Of a stretch of 64,000 nt of DNA, positions 31,201 through 45,840 are shown piece after piece. The DNA comes from Loxodes magnus (taxonomy: Eukaryota; Ciliophora; Karyorelictea; Loxodida; Loxodidae), in contig CAMPDV010000372.1 in assembly GCA_946699065.1 (NCBI GenBank), positions 1 through 64,000 of the forward strand, written 5' to 3'. Numbering within the stretch: the stretch's first letter is position 1; every line of letters begins with the position of its first letter. The notes under the pieces are model-generated. The model worked only from the letters and a program-made list of their open reading frames with translations. It had not been told where the DNA came from and made no database searches. Made by a program: the position numbers and the translations under genes.

Positions 31201-34200
31201 GTACAATCATAACTTCCCGATACGATGAACTCTGAATCACTGGATATAGCCACATAGAATACAGAACTAGTGTGACCACTCATGTTCTTACAGGTTCCTG
31301 TCTTGACGTCCCATAGTCTCACCGTATAATCACTTCCCGATACGATGAACTCTGAATCACTGGATATAGCCACAGATAATACATAACTAGTGTGACCACT
31401 CATGGTCTTACAGGTACCTGTCTTGACGTCCCATAGTCTCACCGTACAATCATAACTTCCCGATACGATGAACTCTGAATCACTGGATATAGCCACATAG
31501 AATACAGAACTAGTGTGACCACTCATGGTCTTACAGGTTCCTGTCTTGACGTCCCATAGTCTCACCGTACAATCATAACTTCCCGATACGATGAACTCTG
31601 AATCACTGGATATAGCCACAGCATATACATTACTAGTGTGACCACTCATGGTCTTACAGGTACCTGTCTTGACGTCCCATAGTCTCACCGTACAATCATA
31701 ACTTCCCGATACGATGAACTCTGAATCACTGGATATAGCCACAGAGAATACATTACTAGTGTGACCACTCATGGTCTTACAGGTACCTGTCTTGACGTCC
31801 CATAGTCTCACCGTACAATCATAACTTCCCGATACGATGAACTCTGAATCACTGGATATAGCAACAGATGATACATGACTAGTGTGACCACTCATGTTCT
31901 TACAGGTACCTGTCTTGACGTCCCATAGTCTCACCGTATAATCACTTCCCGATACGATGAACTCTGAATCACTGGATATAGCCACAGCATATACATAATG
32001 TGTGTGACAACTCATGGTCTTACAGGTACCTGTCTTGACGTCCCATAGTCTCACCGTACAATCATAACTTCCCGATACGATGAACTCTGAATCACTGGAT
32101 ATAGCCACAGATGATACATAACTAGTGTGACCACTCATGTTCTTACAGGTACCTGTCTTGACGTCCCATAGTCTCACCGTATAATCACTTCCCGATACGA
32201 TGAACTCTGAATCACTGGATATAGCCACAGCATATACAGAATCTGTGTGACCACTCATGGTCTTACAGGTACCTGTCTTGACGTCCCATAGTCTCACCGT
32301 ATTATCACTTCCCGATACGATGAACTCTGAATCACTGGATATAGCCACATAGAATACAGAACTAGTGTGACCACTCATGGTCTTACAGGTACCTGTCTTG
32401 ACGTCCCATAGTCTCACCGTCTAATCATAACTTCCCGATACGATGAACTCTGAATCACTGGATATAGCCACAGCATATACAGAATCTGTGTGACCACTCA
32501 TGGTCTTACAGGTACCTGTCTTGACGTCTTATAGTCTCACCGTACAATCATAACTTCCCGATACGATGAACTCTGAATCACTGGATATAGCCACAGATGA
32601 TACATGACTAGTGTGACCACTCATGGTCTTACAGGTACCTGTCTTGACGTCCCATAGTCTCACCGTATTATCTACACTTCCCGATACGATGAACTCTGAA
32701 TCACTGGATATAGCCACAGCATATACATTACTAGTGTGACCACTCATGGTCTTACAGGTACCTGTCTTGACGTCCCATAGTCTCACCGTACAATCATAAC
32801 TTCCCGATACGATGAACTCTGAATCACTGGATATAGCCACAGCATATACATTACTAGTGTGACCACTCATGGTCTTACAGGTACCTGTCTTGACGTCCCA
32901 TAGTCTCACCGTACAATCATAACTTCCCGATACGATGAACTCTGAATCACTGGATATAGCCACAGCATATACATTACTAGTGTGACCACTCATGGTCTTA
33001 CAGGTACCTGTCTTGACGTCCCATAGTCTCACCGTACAATCATAACTTCCCGATACGATGAACTCTGAATCACTGGATATAGCCACAGCATATACAGAAT
33101 CTGTGTGACCACTCATGGTCTTACAGGTTCCTGTCTTGACGTCTTATAGTCTCACCGTACAATCATAACTTCCCGATACGATGAACTCTGAATCACTGGA
33201 TATAGCCACAGATGATACATAACTAGTGTGACCACTCATGGTCTTACAGGTACCTGTCTTGACGTCCCATAGTCTCACCGTATTATCTACACTTCCCGAT
33301 ACGATGAACTCTGAATCACTGGATATAGCCACAGCATATACATTACTAGTGTGACCACTCATGGTCTTACAGGTACCTGTCTTGACGTCCCATAGTCTCA
33401 CCGTACAATCATAACTTCCCGATACGATGAACTCTGAATCACTGGATATAGCCACAGCATATACATTACTAGTGTGACCACTCATGGTCTTACAGGTACC
33501 TGTCTTGACGTCCCATAGTCTCACCGTACAATCATAACTTCCCGATACGATGAACTCTGAATCACTGGATATAGCCACATAGAATACAGAACTAGTGTGA
33601 CCACTCATGTTCTTACAGGTTCCTGTCTTGACGTCCCATAGTCTCACCGTACAATCATAACTTCCCGATACGATGAACTCTGAATCACTGGATATAGCCA
33701 CATAGAATACAGAACTAGTGTGACCACTCATGGTCTTACAGGTACCTGTCTTGACGTCCCATAGTCTCACCGTACAATCATAACTTCCCGATACGATGAA
33801 CTCTGAATCACTGGATATAGCCACATAGAATACATAACTAGTGTGACCACTCATGGTCTTACATGTTCCTGTCTTGACGTCTTATAGTCTCACCGTACAA
33901 TCATAACTTCCCGATACGATGAACTCTGAATCACTGGATATAGCCACAGAGAATACATGACTAGTGTGACCACTCATGGTCTTACAGGTACCTGTCTTGA
34001 CGTCCCATAGTCTCACCGTATAATCACTTCCCGATACGATGAACTCTGAATCACTGGATATAGCAACAGATGATACATAACTAGTGTGACCACTCATGGT
34101 CTTACAGGTACCTGTCTTGACGTCCCATAGTCTCACCGTATTATCTACACTTCCCGATACGATGAACTCTGAATCACTGGATATAGCAACAGATGATACA

Positions 34201-37200
34201 TGACTAGTGTGACCACTCATGTTCTTACAGGTACCTGTCTTGACGTCCCATAGTCTCACCGTATAATCACTTCCCGATACGATGAACTCTGAATCACTGG
34301 ATATAGCCACAGCATATACAGAATCTGTGTGACCACTCATGGTCTTACAGGTACCTGTCTTGACGTCCCATAGTCTCACCGTACAATCATAACTTCCCGA
34401 TACGATGAACTCTGAATCACTGGATATAGCCACAGATGATACATTACTAGTGTGACCACTCATGGTCTTACAGGTACCTGTCTTGACGTCCCATAGTCTC
34501 ACCGTACAATCATAACTTCCCGATACGATGAACTCTGAATCACTGGATATAGCCACATAGAATACAGAACTAGTGTGACCACTCATGGTCTTACAGGTAC
34601 CTGTCTTGACGTCCCATAGTCTCACCGTACAATCATAACTTCCCGATACGATGAACTCTGAATCACTGGATATAGCCACAGCATATACATTACTAGTGTG
34701 ACCACTCATGGTCTTACAGGTACCTGTCTTGACGTTCCATAGTCTCACCGTCTTATCTCTACTTCCCGATACGATGAACTCTGAATCACTGGATATAGCC
34801 ACAGATGATACATAACTAGTGTGACCACTCATGGTCTTACAGGTACCTGTCTTGACGTCCCATAGTCTCACCGTATTATCTACACTTCCCGATACGATGA
34901 ACTCTGAATCACTGGATATAGCCACAGCATATACATTACTAGTGTGACCACTCATGGTCTTACAGGTACCTGTCTTGACGTCTTATAGTCTCACCGTACA
35001 ATCATAACTTCCCGATACGATGAACTCTGAATCACTGGATATAGCCACAGCATATACATAATGTGTGTGACCACTCATGGTCTTACAGGTACCTGTCTTG
35101 ACGTCCCATAGTCTCACCGTACAATCATAACTTCCCGATACGATGAACTCTGAATCACTGGATATAGCCACAGCATATACATTACTAGTGTGACCACTCA
35201 TGGTCTTACAGGTACCTGTCTTGACGTCCCATAGTCTCACCGTATAATCACTTCCCGATACGATGAACTCGTAATCACTGGATATAGCCACATAGAATAC
35301 AGAACTAGTGTGACCACTCATGGTCTTACAGGTTCCTGTCTTGACGTCCCATAGTCTCACCGTACAATCATAACTTCCCGATACGATGAACTCTGAATCA
35401 CTGGATATAGCCACAGAGAATACATGACTAGTGTGACCACTCATGGTCTTACAGGTACCTGTCTTGACGTCCCATAGTCTCACCGTATTATCTACACTTC
35501 CCGATACGATGAACTCTGAATCACTGGATATAGCAACAGATGATACATAACTAGTGTGACCACTCATGTTCTTACAGGTACCTGTCTTGACGTCCCATAG
35601 TCTCACCGTATAATCACTTCCCGATACGATGAACTCTGAATCACTGGATATAGCCACAGCATATACAGAATCTGTGTGACCACTCATGGTCTTACAGGTA
35701 CCTGTCTTGACGTCCCATAGTCTCACCGTACAATCATAACTTCCCGATACGATGAACACTGAATCACTGGATATAGCCACAGATGATACATAACTAGTGT
35801 GACCACTCATGTTCTTACAGGTACCTGTCTTAACGTCCCATAGTCTCACCGTATAATCACTTCCCGATACGATGAACTCTGAATCACTGGATATAGCCAC
35901 AGATGATACATAACTAGTGTGACCACTCATGTTCTTACAGGTACCTGTCTTAACGTCCCATAGTCTCACCGTATAATCACTTCCCGATACGATGAACTCT
36001 GAATCACTGGATATAGCCACAGCATATACAGAATCTGTGTGACCACTCATGGTCTTACAGGTACCTGTCTTGACGTCCCATAGTCTCACCGTATAATAAC
36101 TTCCCGATACGATGAACTCTGAATCACTGGATATAGCCACAGATGATACATAACTAGTGTGACCACTCATGTTCTTACAGGTACCTGTCTTAACGTCCCA
36201 TAGTCTCACCGTATAATCACTTCCCGATACGATGAACTCTGAATCACTGGATATAGCCACAGCATATACAGAATCTGTGTGACCACTCATGGTCTTACAG
36301 GTACCTGTCTTGACGTCTTATAGTCTCACCGTACAATCATAACTTCCCGATACGATGAACTCTGAATCACTGGATATAGCCACAGATGATACATAACTAG
36401 TGTGACCACTCATGGTCTTACAGGTACCTGTCTTGACGTCCCATAGTCTCACCGTATTATCTACACTTCCCGATACGATGAACTCTGAATCACTGGATAT
36501 AGCCACAGCATATACATTACTAGTGTGACCACTCATGGTCTTACAGGTACCTGTCTTGACGTCCCATAGTCTCACCGTACAATCATAACTTCCCGATACG
36601 ATGAACTCTGAATCACTGGATATAGCCACAGCATATACATTACTAGTGTGACCACTCATGGTCTTACAGGTACCTGTCTTGACGTCCCATAGTCTCACCG
36701 TACAATCATAACTTCCCGATACGATGAACTCTGAATCACTGGATATAGCCACAGCATATACATTACTAGTGTGACCACTCATGGTCTTACAGGTACCTGT
36801 CTTGACGTCCCATAGTCTCACCGTATTATCACTTCCCGATACGATGAACTCTGAATCACTGGATATAGCCACAGATAATACATAACTAGTGTGACCACTC
36901 ATGGTCTTACAGGTACCTGTCTTGACGTCCCATAGTCTCACCGTATAATAACTTCCCGATACGATGAACTCTAAATCACTGGATATAGCCACAGAGAATA
37001 CATGACTAGTGTGACCACTCATGGTCTTACAGGTACCTGTCTTGACGTCCCATAGTCTCACCGTACAATCATAACTTCCCGATACGATGAACTCTGAATC
37101 ACTGGATATAGCCACAGATAATACATAACTAGTGTGACCACTCATGTTCTTACAGGTACCTGTCTTGACGTCCCATAGTCTCACCGTATAATCACTTCCC

Positions 37201-40200
37201 GATACGATGAACTCTGAATCACTGGATATAGCCACAGAGAATACATGACTAGTGTGACCACTCATGGTCTTACAGGTACCTGTCTTGACGTCCCATAGTC
37301 TCACCGTATAATCACTTCCCGATACGATGAACTCTGAATCACTGGATATAGCCACATAGAATACAGAACTAGTGTGACCACTCATGGTCTTACAGGTACC
37401 TGTCTTGACGTCCCATAGTCTCACCGTCTAATCATAACTTCCCGATACGATGAACTCTGAATCACTGGATATAGCCACAGCATATACATAACTAGTGTGA
37501 CCACTCATGGTTTTACAGGTACCTGTCTTGACGTCCCATAGTCTCACCGTACAATCACTTCCCGATACGATGAACTCTGAATCACTGGATATAGCCACAG
37601 AGAATACATGACTAGTGTGACCACTCATGTTCTTACAGGTACCTGTCTTGACGTCCCATAGTCTCACCGTCTCATCTCTACTTCCCGATACGATGAACTC
37701 TGAATCACTGGATATAGCAACAGATGATACATAACTAGTGTGACCACTCATGGTCTTACAGGTACCTGTCTTGACGTCCCATAGTCTCACCGTATTATCT
37801 ACACTTCCCGATACGATGAACTCTGAATCACTGGATATAGCAACAGATGATACATAACTAGTGTGACCACTCATGTTCTTACAGGTACCTGTCTTGACGT
37901 CCCATAGTCTCACCGTCTCATCTCTACTTCCCGATACGATGAACTCTGAATCACTGGATATAGCAACAGATGATACATAACTAGTGTGACCACTCATGTT
38001 CTTACAGGTACCTGTCTTGACGTCCCATAGTCTCACCGTATAATCACTTCCCGATACGATGAACTCTGAATCACTGGATATAGCCACAGCATATACAGAA
38101 TCTGTGTGACCACTCATGTTCTTACAGGTACCTGTCTTGACGTCCCATAGTCTCACCGTATAATCACTTCCCGATACGATGAACTCTGAATCACTGGATA
38201 TAGCCACAGCATATACAGAATCTGTGTGACCACTCATGGTCTTACAGGTACCTGTCTTGACGTCCCATAGTCTCACCGTATTATCTACACTTCCCGATAC
38301 GATGAACTCTGAATCACTGGATATAGCCACAGCATATACATTACTAGTGTGACCACTCATGGTCTTACAGGTACCTGTCTTGACGTCCCATAGTCTCACC
38401 GTATTATCTACACTTCCCGATACGATGAACTCTGAATCACTGGATATAGCCACAGCATATACATTACTAGTGTGACCACTCATGGTCTTACAGGTACCTG
38501 TCTTGACGTCCCATAGTCTCACCGTACAATCATAACTTCCCGATACGATGAACTCTGAATCACTGGATATAGCCACAGCATATACATTACTAGTGTGACC
38601 ACTCATGGTCTTACAGGTACCTGTCTTGACGTCCCATAGTCTCACCGTATTATCACTTCCCGATACGATGAACTCTGAATCACTGGATATAGCCACATAG
38701 AATACAGAACTAGTGTGACCACTCATGGTCTTACAGGTTCCTGTCTTGACGTCCCATAGTCTCACCGTACAATCATAACTTCCCGATACGATGAACTCTG
38801 AATCACTGGATATAGCCACAGAGAATACATGACTAGTGTGACCACTCATGGTCTTACAGGTACCTGTCTTGACGTCCCATAGTCTCACCGTATTATCTAC
38901 ACTTCCCGATACGATGAACTCTGAATCACTGGATATAGCCACAGCATATACATAATGTGTGTGACCACTCATGGTCTTACAGGTACCTGTCTTGACGTCC
39001 CATAGTCTCACCGTACAATCATAACTTCCCGATACGATGAACTCTGAATCACTGGATATAGCCACAGCATATACATTACTAGTGTGACCACTCATGGTCT
39101 TACAGGTACCTGTCTTGACGTCCCATAGTCTCACCGTACAATCATAACTTCCCGATACGATGAACTCTGAATCACTGGATATAGCCACAGATGATACATA
39201 ACTAGTGTGACCACTCATGTTCTTACAGGTACCTGTCTTGACGTCCCATAGTCTCACCGTATAATCACTTCCCGATACGATGAACTCTGAATCACTGGAT
39301 ATAGCCACAGCATATACAGAATCTGTGTGACCACTCATGGTCTTACAGGTACCTGTCTTGACGTCCCATAGTCTCACCGTATAATCACTTCCCGATACGA
39401 TGAACTCTAAATCACTGGATATAGCCACAGAGAATACATGACTAGTGTGACCACTCATGGTCTTACAGGTACCTGTCTTGACGTCCCATAGTCTCACCGT
39501 ATTATCTACACTTCCCGATACGATGAACTCTGAATCACTGGATATAGCAACAGATGATACATAACTAGTGTGACCACTCATGTTCTTACAGGTACCTGTC
39601 TTGACGTCCCATAGTCTCACCGTCTCATCTCTACTTCCCGATACGATGAACTCTAAATCACTGGATATAGCCACAGAGAATACATTACTAGTGTGACCAC
39701 TCATGGTCTTACAGGTACCTGTCTTGACGTCCCATAGTCTCACCGTATTATCTACACTTCCCGATACGATGAACTCTGAATCACTGGATATAGCCACAGA
39801 TGATACATAACTAGTGTGACCACTCATGTTCTTACAGGTACCTGTCTTGACGTCCCATAGTCTCACCGTCTCATCTCTACTTCCCGATACGATGAACTCT
39901 AAATCACTGGATATAGCCACAGATAATACAGAACTAGTGTGACCACTCATGGTCTTACAGGTACCTGTCTTGACGTCCCATAGTCTCACCGTATTATCTA
40001 CACTTCCCGATACGATGAACTCTGAATCACTGGATATAGCCACAGATGATACATAACTAGTGTGACCACTCATGTTCTTACAGGTACCTGTCTTGACGTC
40101 CCATAGTCTCACCGTATAATCACTTCCCGATACGATGAACTCTGAATCACTGGATATAGCCACAGCATATACAGAATCTGTGTGACCACTCATGGTCTTA

Positions 40201-43200
40201 CAGGTACCTGTCTTGACGTCCCATAGTCTCACCGTATAATCACTTCCCGATACGATGAACTCTGAATCACTGGATATAGCCACATAGAATACAGAACTAG
40301 TGTGACCACTCATGGTCTTACAGGTTCCTGTCTTGACGTCCCATAGTCTCACCGTATTATCTACACTTCCCGATACGATGAACTCTGAATCACTGGATAT
40401 AGCAACAGATGATACATAACTAGTGTGACCACTCATGTTCTTACAGGTACCTGTCTTGACGTCCCATAGTCTCACCGTCTCATCTCTACTTCCCGATACG
40501 ATGAACTCTAAATCACTGGATATAGCCACAGAGAATACATGACTAGTGTGACCACTCATGGTCTTACAGGTACCTGTCTTGACGTCCCATAGTCTCACCG
40601 TACAATCATAACTTCCCGATACGATGAACTCTGAATCACTGGATATAGCCACAGATAATACAGAACTAGTGTGACCACTCATGGTCTTACAGGTACCTGT
40701 CTTGACGTCCCATAGTCTCACCGTATAATCACTTCCCGATACGATGAACTCTGAATCACTGGATATAGCCACATAGAATACAGAACTAGTGTGACCACTC
40801 ATGGTCTTACAGGTACCTGTCTTGACGTCCCATAGTCTCACCGTATAATAACTTCCCGATACGATGAACTCTAAATCACTGGATATAGCCACAGAGAATA
40901 CATGACTAGTGTGACCACTCATGGTCTTACAGGTACCTGTCTTGACGTCCCATAGTCTCACCGTATTATCTACACTTCCCGATACGATGAACTCTGAATC
41001 ACTGGATATAGCCACAGATGATACATAACTAGTGTGACCACTCATGGTCTTACAGGTACCTGTCTTGACGTCCCATAGTCTCACCGTACAATCATAACTT
41101 CCCGATACGATGAACTCTGAATCACTGGATATAGCCACAGCATATACATTACTAGTGTGACCACTCATGGTCTTACAGGTACCTGTCTTGACGTCCCATA
41201 GTCTCACCGTATAATCACTTCCCGATACGATGAACTCTGAATCACTGGATATAGCCACAGATGATACATAACTTGTGTGACCACTCATGGTCTTACAGGT
41301 ACCTGTCTTGACGTCCCATAGTCTCACCGTATTATCTACACTTCCCGATACGATGAACTCTGAATCACTGGATATAGCCACAGATGATACATAACTAGTG
41401 TGACCACTCATGGTCTTACAGGTACCTGTCTTGACGTCCCATAGTCTCACCGTATAATAACTTCCCGATACGATGAACTCTGAATCACTGGATATAGCCA
41501 CAGCATATACATTACTAGTGTGACCACTCATGGTCTTACAGGTACCTGTCTTGACGTCCCATAGTCTCACCGTATTATCTACACTTCCCGATACGATGAA
41601 CTCTGAATCACTGGATATAGCAACAGATGATACATAACTAGTGTGACCACTCATGTTCTTACAGGTACCTGTCTTGACGTCCCATAGTCTCACCGTATAA
41701 TCACTTCCCGATACGATGAACTCTGAATCACTGGATATAGCCACATAGAATACAGAACTAGTGTGACCACTCATGGTCTTACAGGTACCTGTCTTGACGT
41801 CCCATAGTCTCACCGTCTAAACATAACTTCCCGATACGATGAACTCTGAATCACTGGATATAGCCACAGCATATACATTACTAGTGTGACCACTCATGGT
41901 CTTACAGGTACCTGTCTTGACGTCCCATAGTCTCACCGTACAATCATAACTTCCCGATACGATGAACTCTGAATCACTGGATATAGCAACAGATGATACA
42001 TAACTAGTGTGACCACTCATGTTCTTACAGGTACCTGTCTTGACGTCCCATAGTCTCACCGTCTAAACATAACTTCCCGATACGATGAACTCTGAATCAC
42101 TGGATATAGCCACATAGAATACAGAACTAGTGTGACCACTCATGGTCTTACAGGTTCCTGTCTTGACGTCCCATAGTCTCACCGTATTATCTACACTTCC
42201 CGATACGATGAACTCTGAATCACTGGATATAGCCACAGCATATACAGAACTAGTGTGACCACTCATGGTCTTACAGGTACCTGTCTTGACGTCCCATAGT
42301 CTCACCGTCTAAACATAACTTCCCGATACGATGAACTCTGAATCACTGGATATAGCCAAAGCATATACATAATGTGTGTGACCACTCATGGTCTTACAGG
42401 TACCTGTCTTGACGTCCCATAGTCTTACCGTACAATCATAACTTCCCGATACGATGAACTCTGAATCACTGGATATAGCCACAGCATATACATTACTAGT
42501 GTGACCACTCATGGTCTTACAGGTACCTGTCTTGACGTCCCATAATCTCACCGTACAATCATAACTTCCCGATACGATGAACTCTGAATCACTGGATATA
42601 GCCAAAGCATATACATAATGTGTGTGACCACTCATGGTCTTACAGGTACCTGTCTTGACGTCCCATAGTCTTACCGTACAATCATAACTTCCCGATACGA
42701 TGAACTCTGAATCACTGGATATAGCCACAGCATATACATTACTAGTGTAACCACTCATGGTCTTACAGGTACCTGTCTTGACGTCTTATAGTCTCACCGT
42801 ATAATCATAACTTCCCGATACGATGAACTCTGAATCACTGGATATAGCCACATAGAATACAGAATCTGTGTGACCACTCATGGTCTTACAGGTACCTGTC
42901 TTGACGTCCCATAGTCTCACCGTATTATCTACACTTCCCGATACGATGAACTCTGAATCACTGGATATAGCCACAGCATATACAGAACTAGTGTGACCAC
43001 TCATGGTCTTACAGGTACCTGTCTTGACGTCCCATAGTCTCACCGTCTAAACATAACTTCCCGATACGATGAACTCTGAATCACTGGATATAGCCACAGC
43101 ATATACATTACTAGTGTGACCACTCATGGTCTTACAGGTACCTGTCTTGACGTCCCATAGTCTCACCGTACAATCATAACTTCCCGATACGATGAACTCT

Positions 43201-43978
43201 GAATCACTGGATATAGCCACAGCATATACATTACTAGTGTGACCACTCATGGTCTTACAGGTACCTGTCTTGACGTCCCATAGTCTCACCGTACAATCAT
43301 AACTTCCCGATACGATGAACTCTGAATCACTGGATATAGCCACATAGAATACAGAACTAGTGTGACCACTCATGGTCTTACAGGTTCCTGTCTTGACGTC
43401 CCATAGTCTCACCGTACAATCATAACTTCCCGATACGATGAACTCTGAATCACTGGATATAGCCACAGCATATACATTACTAGTGTGACCACTCATGGTC
43501 TTACAGGTACCTGTCTTGACGTCTTATAGTCTCACCGTACAATCATAACTTCCCGATACGATGAACTCTGAATCACTGGATATAGCCACAGATGATACAT
43601 AACTAGTGTGACCACTCATGGTCTTACAGGTACCTGTCTTGACGTCCCATAGTCTCACCGTATAATAACTTCCCGATACGATGAACTCTGAATCACTGGA
43701 TATAGCCACAGCATATACATTACTAGTGTGACCACTCATGGTCTTACAGGTACCTGTCTTGACGTCCCATAGTCTCACCGTATTATCTACACTTCCCGAT
43801 ACGATGAACTCTGAATCACTGGATATAGCAACAGAGAATACATAATGTCTGTGACCACTCATGGTCTTACAGGTACCTGTCTTGACGTTCCATAGTCTCA
43901 CCGTCTAATCTCTACTTCCCGATACGATGAACTCTGAATCACTGGATATATCAACAGCATATACATAACTAGTGTGAC
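16240..43978 (-). CDS. Giant WD40-repeat protein, main uninterrupted frame block
   Basis: This is the longest stretch of the array in one reading frame: about 27.7 kb, 9,246 codons, roughly 227 WD40 units. In the standard code it would be cut many times by TAA, found where the WD tryptophan should be (RL-TAA-DVKTG), and by TAG (for example at 25,461, 32,421, 37,431, 41,818, 42,062, 42,309 and 43,047, in GSYD-TAG-TV or GSYV-TAG-TV). Both codons read as Gln in this genome, which gives one frame. No in-frame TGA was noticed. Predicted role: a very large scaffold or binding protein made of many beta-propellers; partners are unknown. No signal peptide, membrane segment or other domain appears in the block. 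The start is undefined, because the block begins at a frame change near 43,978. It could be part of one larger gene, or a once-coding satellite. WD40 family is certain, expression is not. Confidence 0.6.
18430..24210 (-). repeat. Higher-order repeat, shift 2,565 nt with a third partial copy at 1,710 nt
   Basis: Units at about 18,430-20,610 recur at about 20,995-23,175 (shift 2,565). Part of the second copy, about 21,500-22,490, recurs at about 23,210-24,200 (shift 1,710). A private marker, GATATGATG for GATACGATG (Val to Ile in FIISG), sits at 19,861, 22,426 and 24,136 and confirms the register. The same marker returns at 27,064 and 29,260 in further rearranged copies. Confidence 0.8.
27370..30000 (-). 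repeat. Block duplication in the array, shift 2,196 nt
   Basis: The pair of short frames bounded by TAA-containing linkers at 27,402 and 27,645 recurs at 29,598 and 29,841, an offset of 2,196 nt. Flanking units and the GATATGATG marker (27,064/29,260) keep the same offset. Confidence 0.75.
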
Positions 43979-45840
43979 ACTCACGGTCTTACAGGTACCT
44001 GTCTTGAAGTCCCATAGTCTCACCGTATTATCTACACTTCCCGATACGATGAACTCTGAATCACTGGATATAGCCACAGCATATACATTACTAGTGTGAC
44101 CACTCATGTTCTTACAGGTACCTGTCTTGACGTCCCATAGTCTCACCGTCTCATCTCTACTTCCCGATACGATGAACTCTAAATCACTGGATATAGCCAC
44201 AGAGAATACATGACTAGTGTGACCACTCATGGTCTTACAGGTACCTGTCTTGACGTCCCATAGTCTCACCGTACAATCATAACTTCCCGATACGATGAAC
44301 TCTAAATCACTGGATATAGCCACAGATAATACAGAACTAGTGTGACCACTCATGGTCTTACAGGTACCTGTCTTGACGTCCCATAGTCTCACCGTATTAT
44401 CTACACTTCCCGATACGATGAACTCTAAATCACTGGATATAGCCACAGAGAATACATGACTAGTGTGACCACTCATGGTCTTACAGGTACCTGTCTTGAC
44501 GTCCCATAGTCTCACCGTATAATCACTTCCCGATACGATGAACTCTGAATCACTGGATATAGCCACAGAGAATACAGAACTAGTGTGACCACTCATGGTC
44601 TTACAGGTACCTGTCTTGACGTCCCATAGTCTCACCGTATTATCTCTACTTCCCGATACGATGAACTCTAAATCACTGGATATAGCCACAGAGAATACAT
44701 GACTAGTGTGACCACTCATGGTCTTACAGGTACCTGTCTTGACGTCCCATAGTCTCACCGTATAATCATAACTTCCCGATACGATGAACTCTGAATCACT
44801 GGATATAGCCACAGCATATACATTACTAGTGTGACCACTCATGGTCTTACAGGTACCTGTCTTGACGTCCCATAATCTCACCGTACAATCATAACTTCCC
44901 GATACGATGAACTCTGAATCACTGGATATAGCCAAAGCATATACATAATGTGTGTGACCACTCATGGTCTTACAAGTACCTGTCTTGACGTCCCATAGTC
45001 TTACCGTACAATCATAACTTCCCGATACGATGAACTCTGAATCACTGGATATAGCCACAGCATATACATTACTAGTGTAACCACTCATGGTCTTACAGGT
45101 ACCTGTCTTGACGTCTTATAGTCTCACCGTATAATCATAACTTCCCGATACGATGAACTCTGAATCACTGGATATAGCCACATAGAATACAGAATCTGTG
45201 TGACCACTCATGGTCTTACAGGTACCTGTCTTGACGTCCCATAGTCTCACCGTATCATAACTTCCCGATACGATGAACTCTGAATCACTGGATATAGCCA
45301 CAGCATATACAGAACTAGTGTGACCACTCATGGTCTTACAGGTACCTGTCTTGACGTCCCATAGTCTCACCGTCTAAACATAACTTCCCGATACGATGAA
45401 CTCTGAATCACTGGATATAGCCACAGCATATACATTACTAGTGTGACCACTCATGGTCTTACAGGTACCTGTCTTGACGTCCCATAGTCTCACCGTACAA
45501 TCATAACTTCCCGATACGATGAACTCTGAATCACTGGATATAGCCACATAGAATACAGAATCTGTGTGACCACTCATGGTCTTACAGGTACCTGTCTTGA
45601 CGTCCCATAGTCTCACCGTACAATCATAACTTCCCGATACGATGAACTCTGAATCACTGGATATAGCCACAGCATATACATTACTAGTGTGACCACTCAT
45701 GGTCTTACAGGTTCCTGTCTTGACGTCCCATAGTCTCACCGTACAATCATAACTTCCCGATACGATGAACTCTGAATCACTGGATATAGCCACAGATAAT
45801 ACATAACTAGTGTGACCACTCATGGTCTTACAGGTACCTG
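42420..45840 (-). repeat. Block duplication in the array, shift 2,330 nt
   Basis: The unusual units marked by GTCTTACCGT, GCCAAAGCAT and TGTAACCACT near 42,540-42,790 recur near 44,870-45,120. Landmarks 42,786 and 45,116 are 2,330 nt apart. The copies differ by small changes, including loss of three codons' worth of sequence near 45,253 (GSYDT). Confidence 0.7.
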
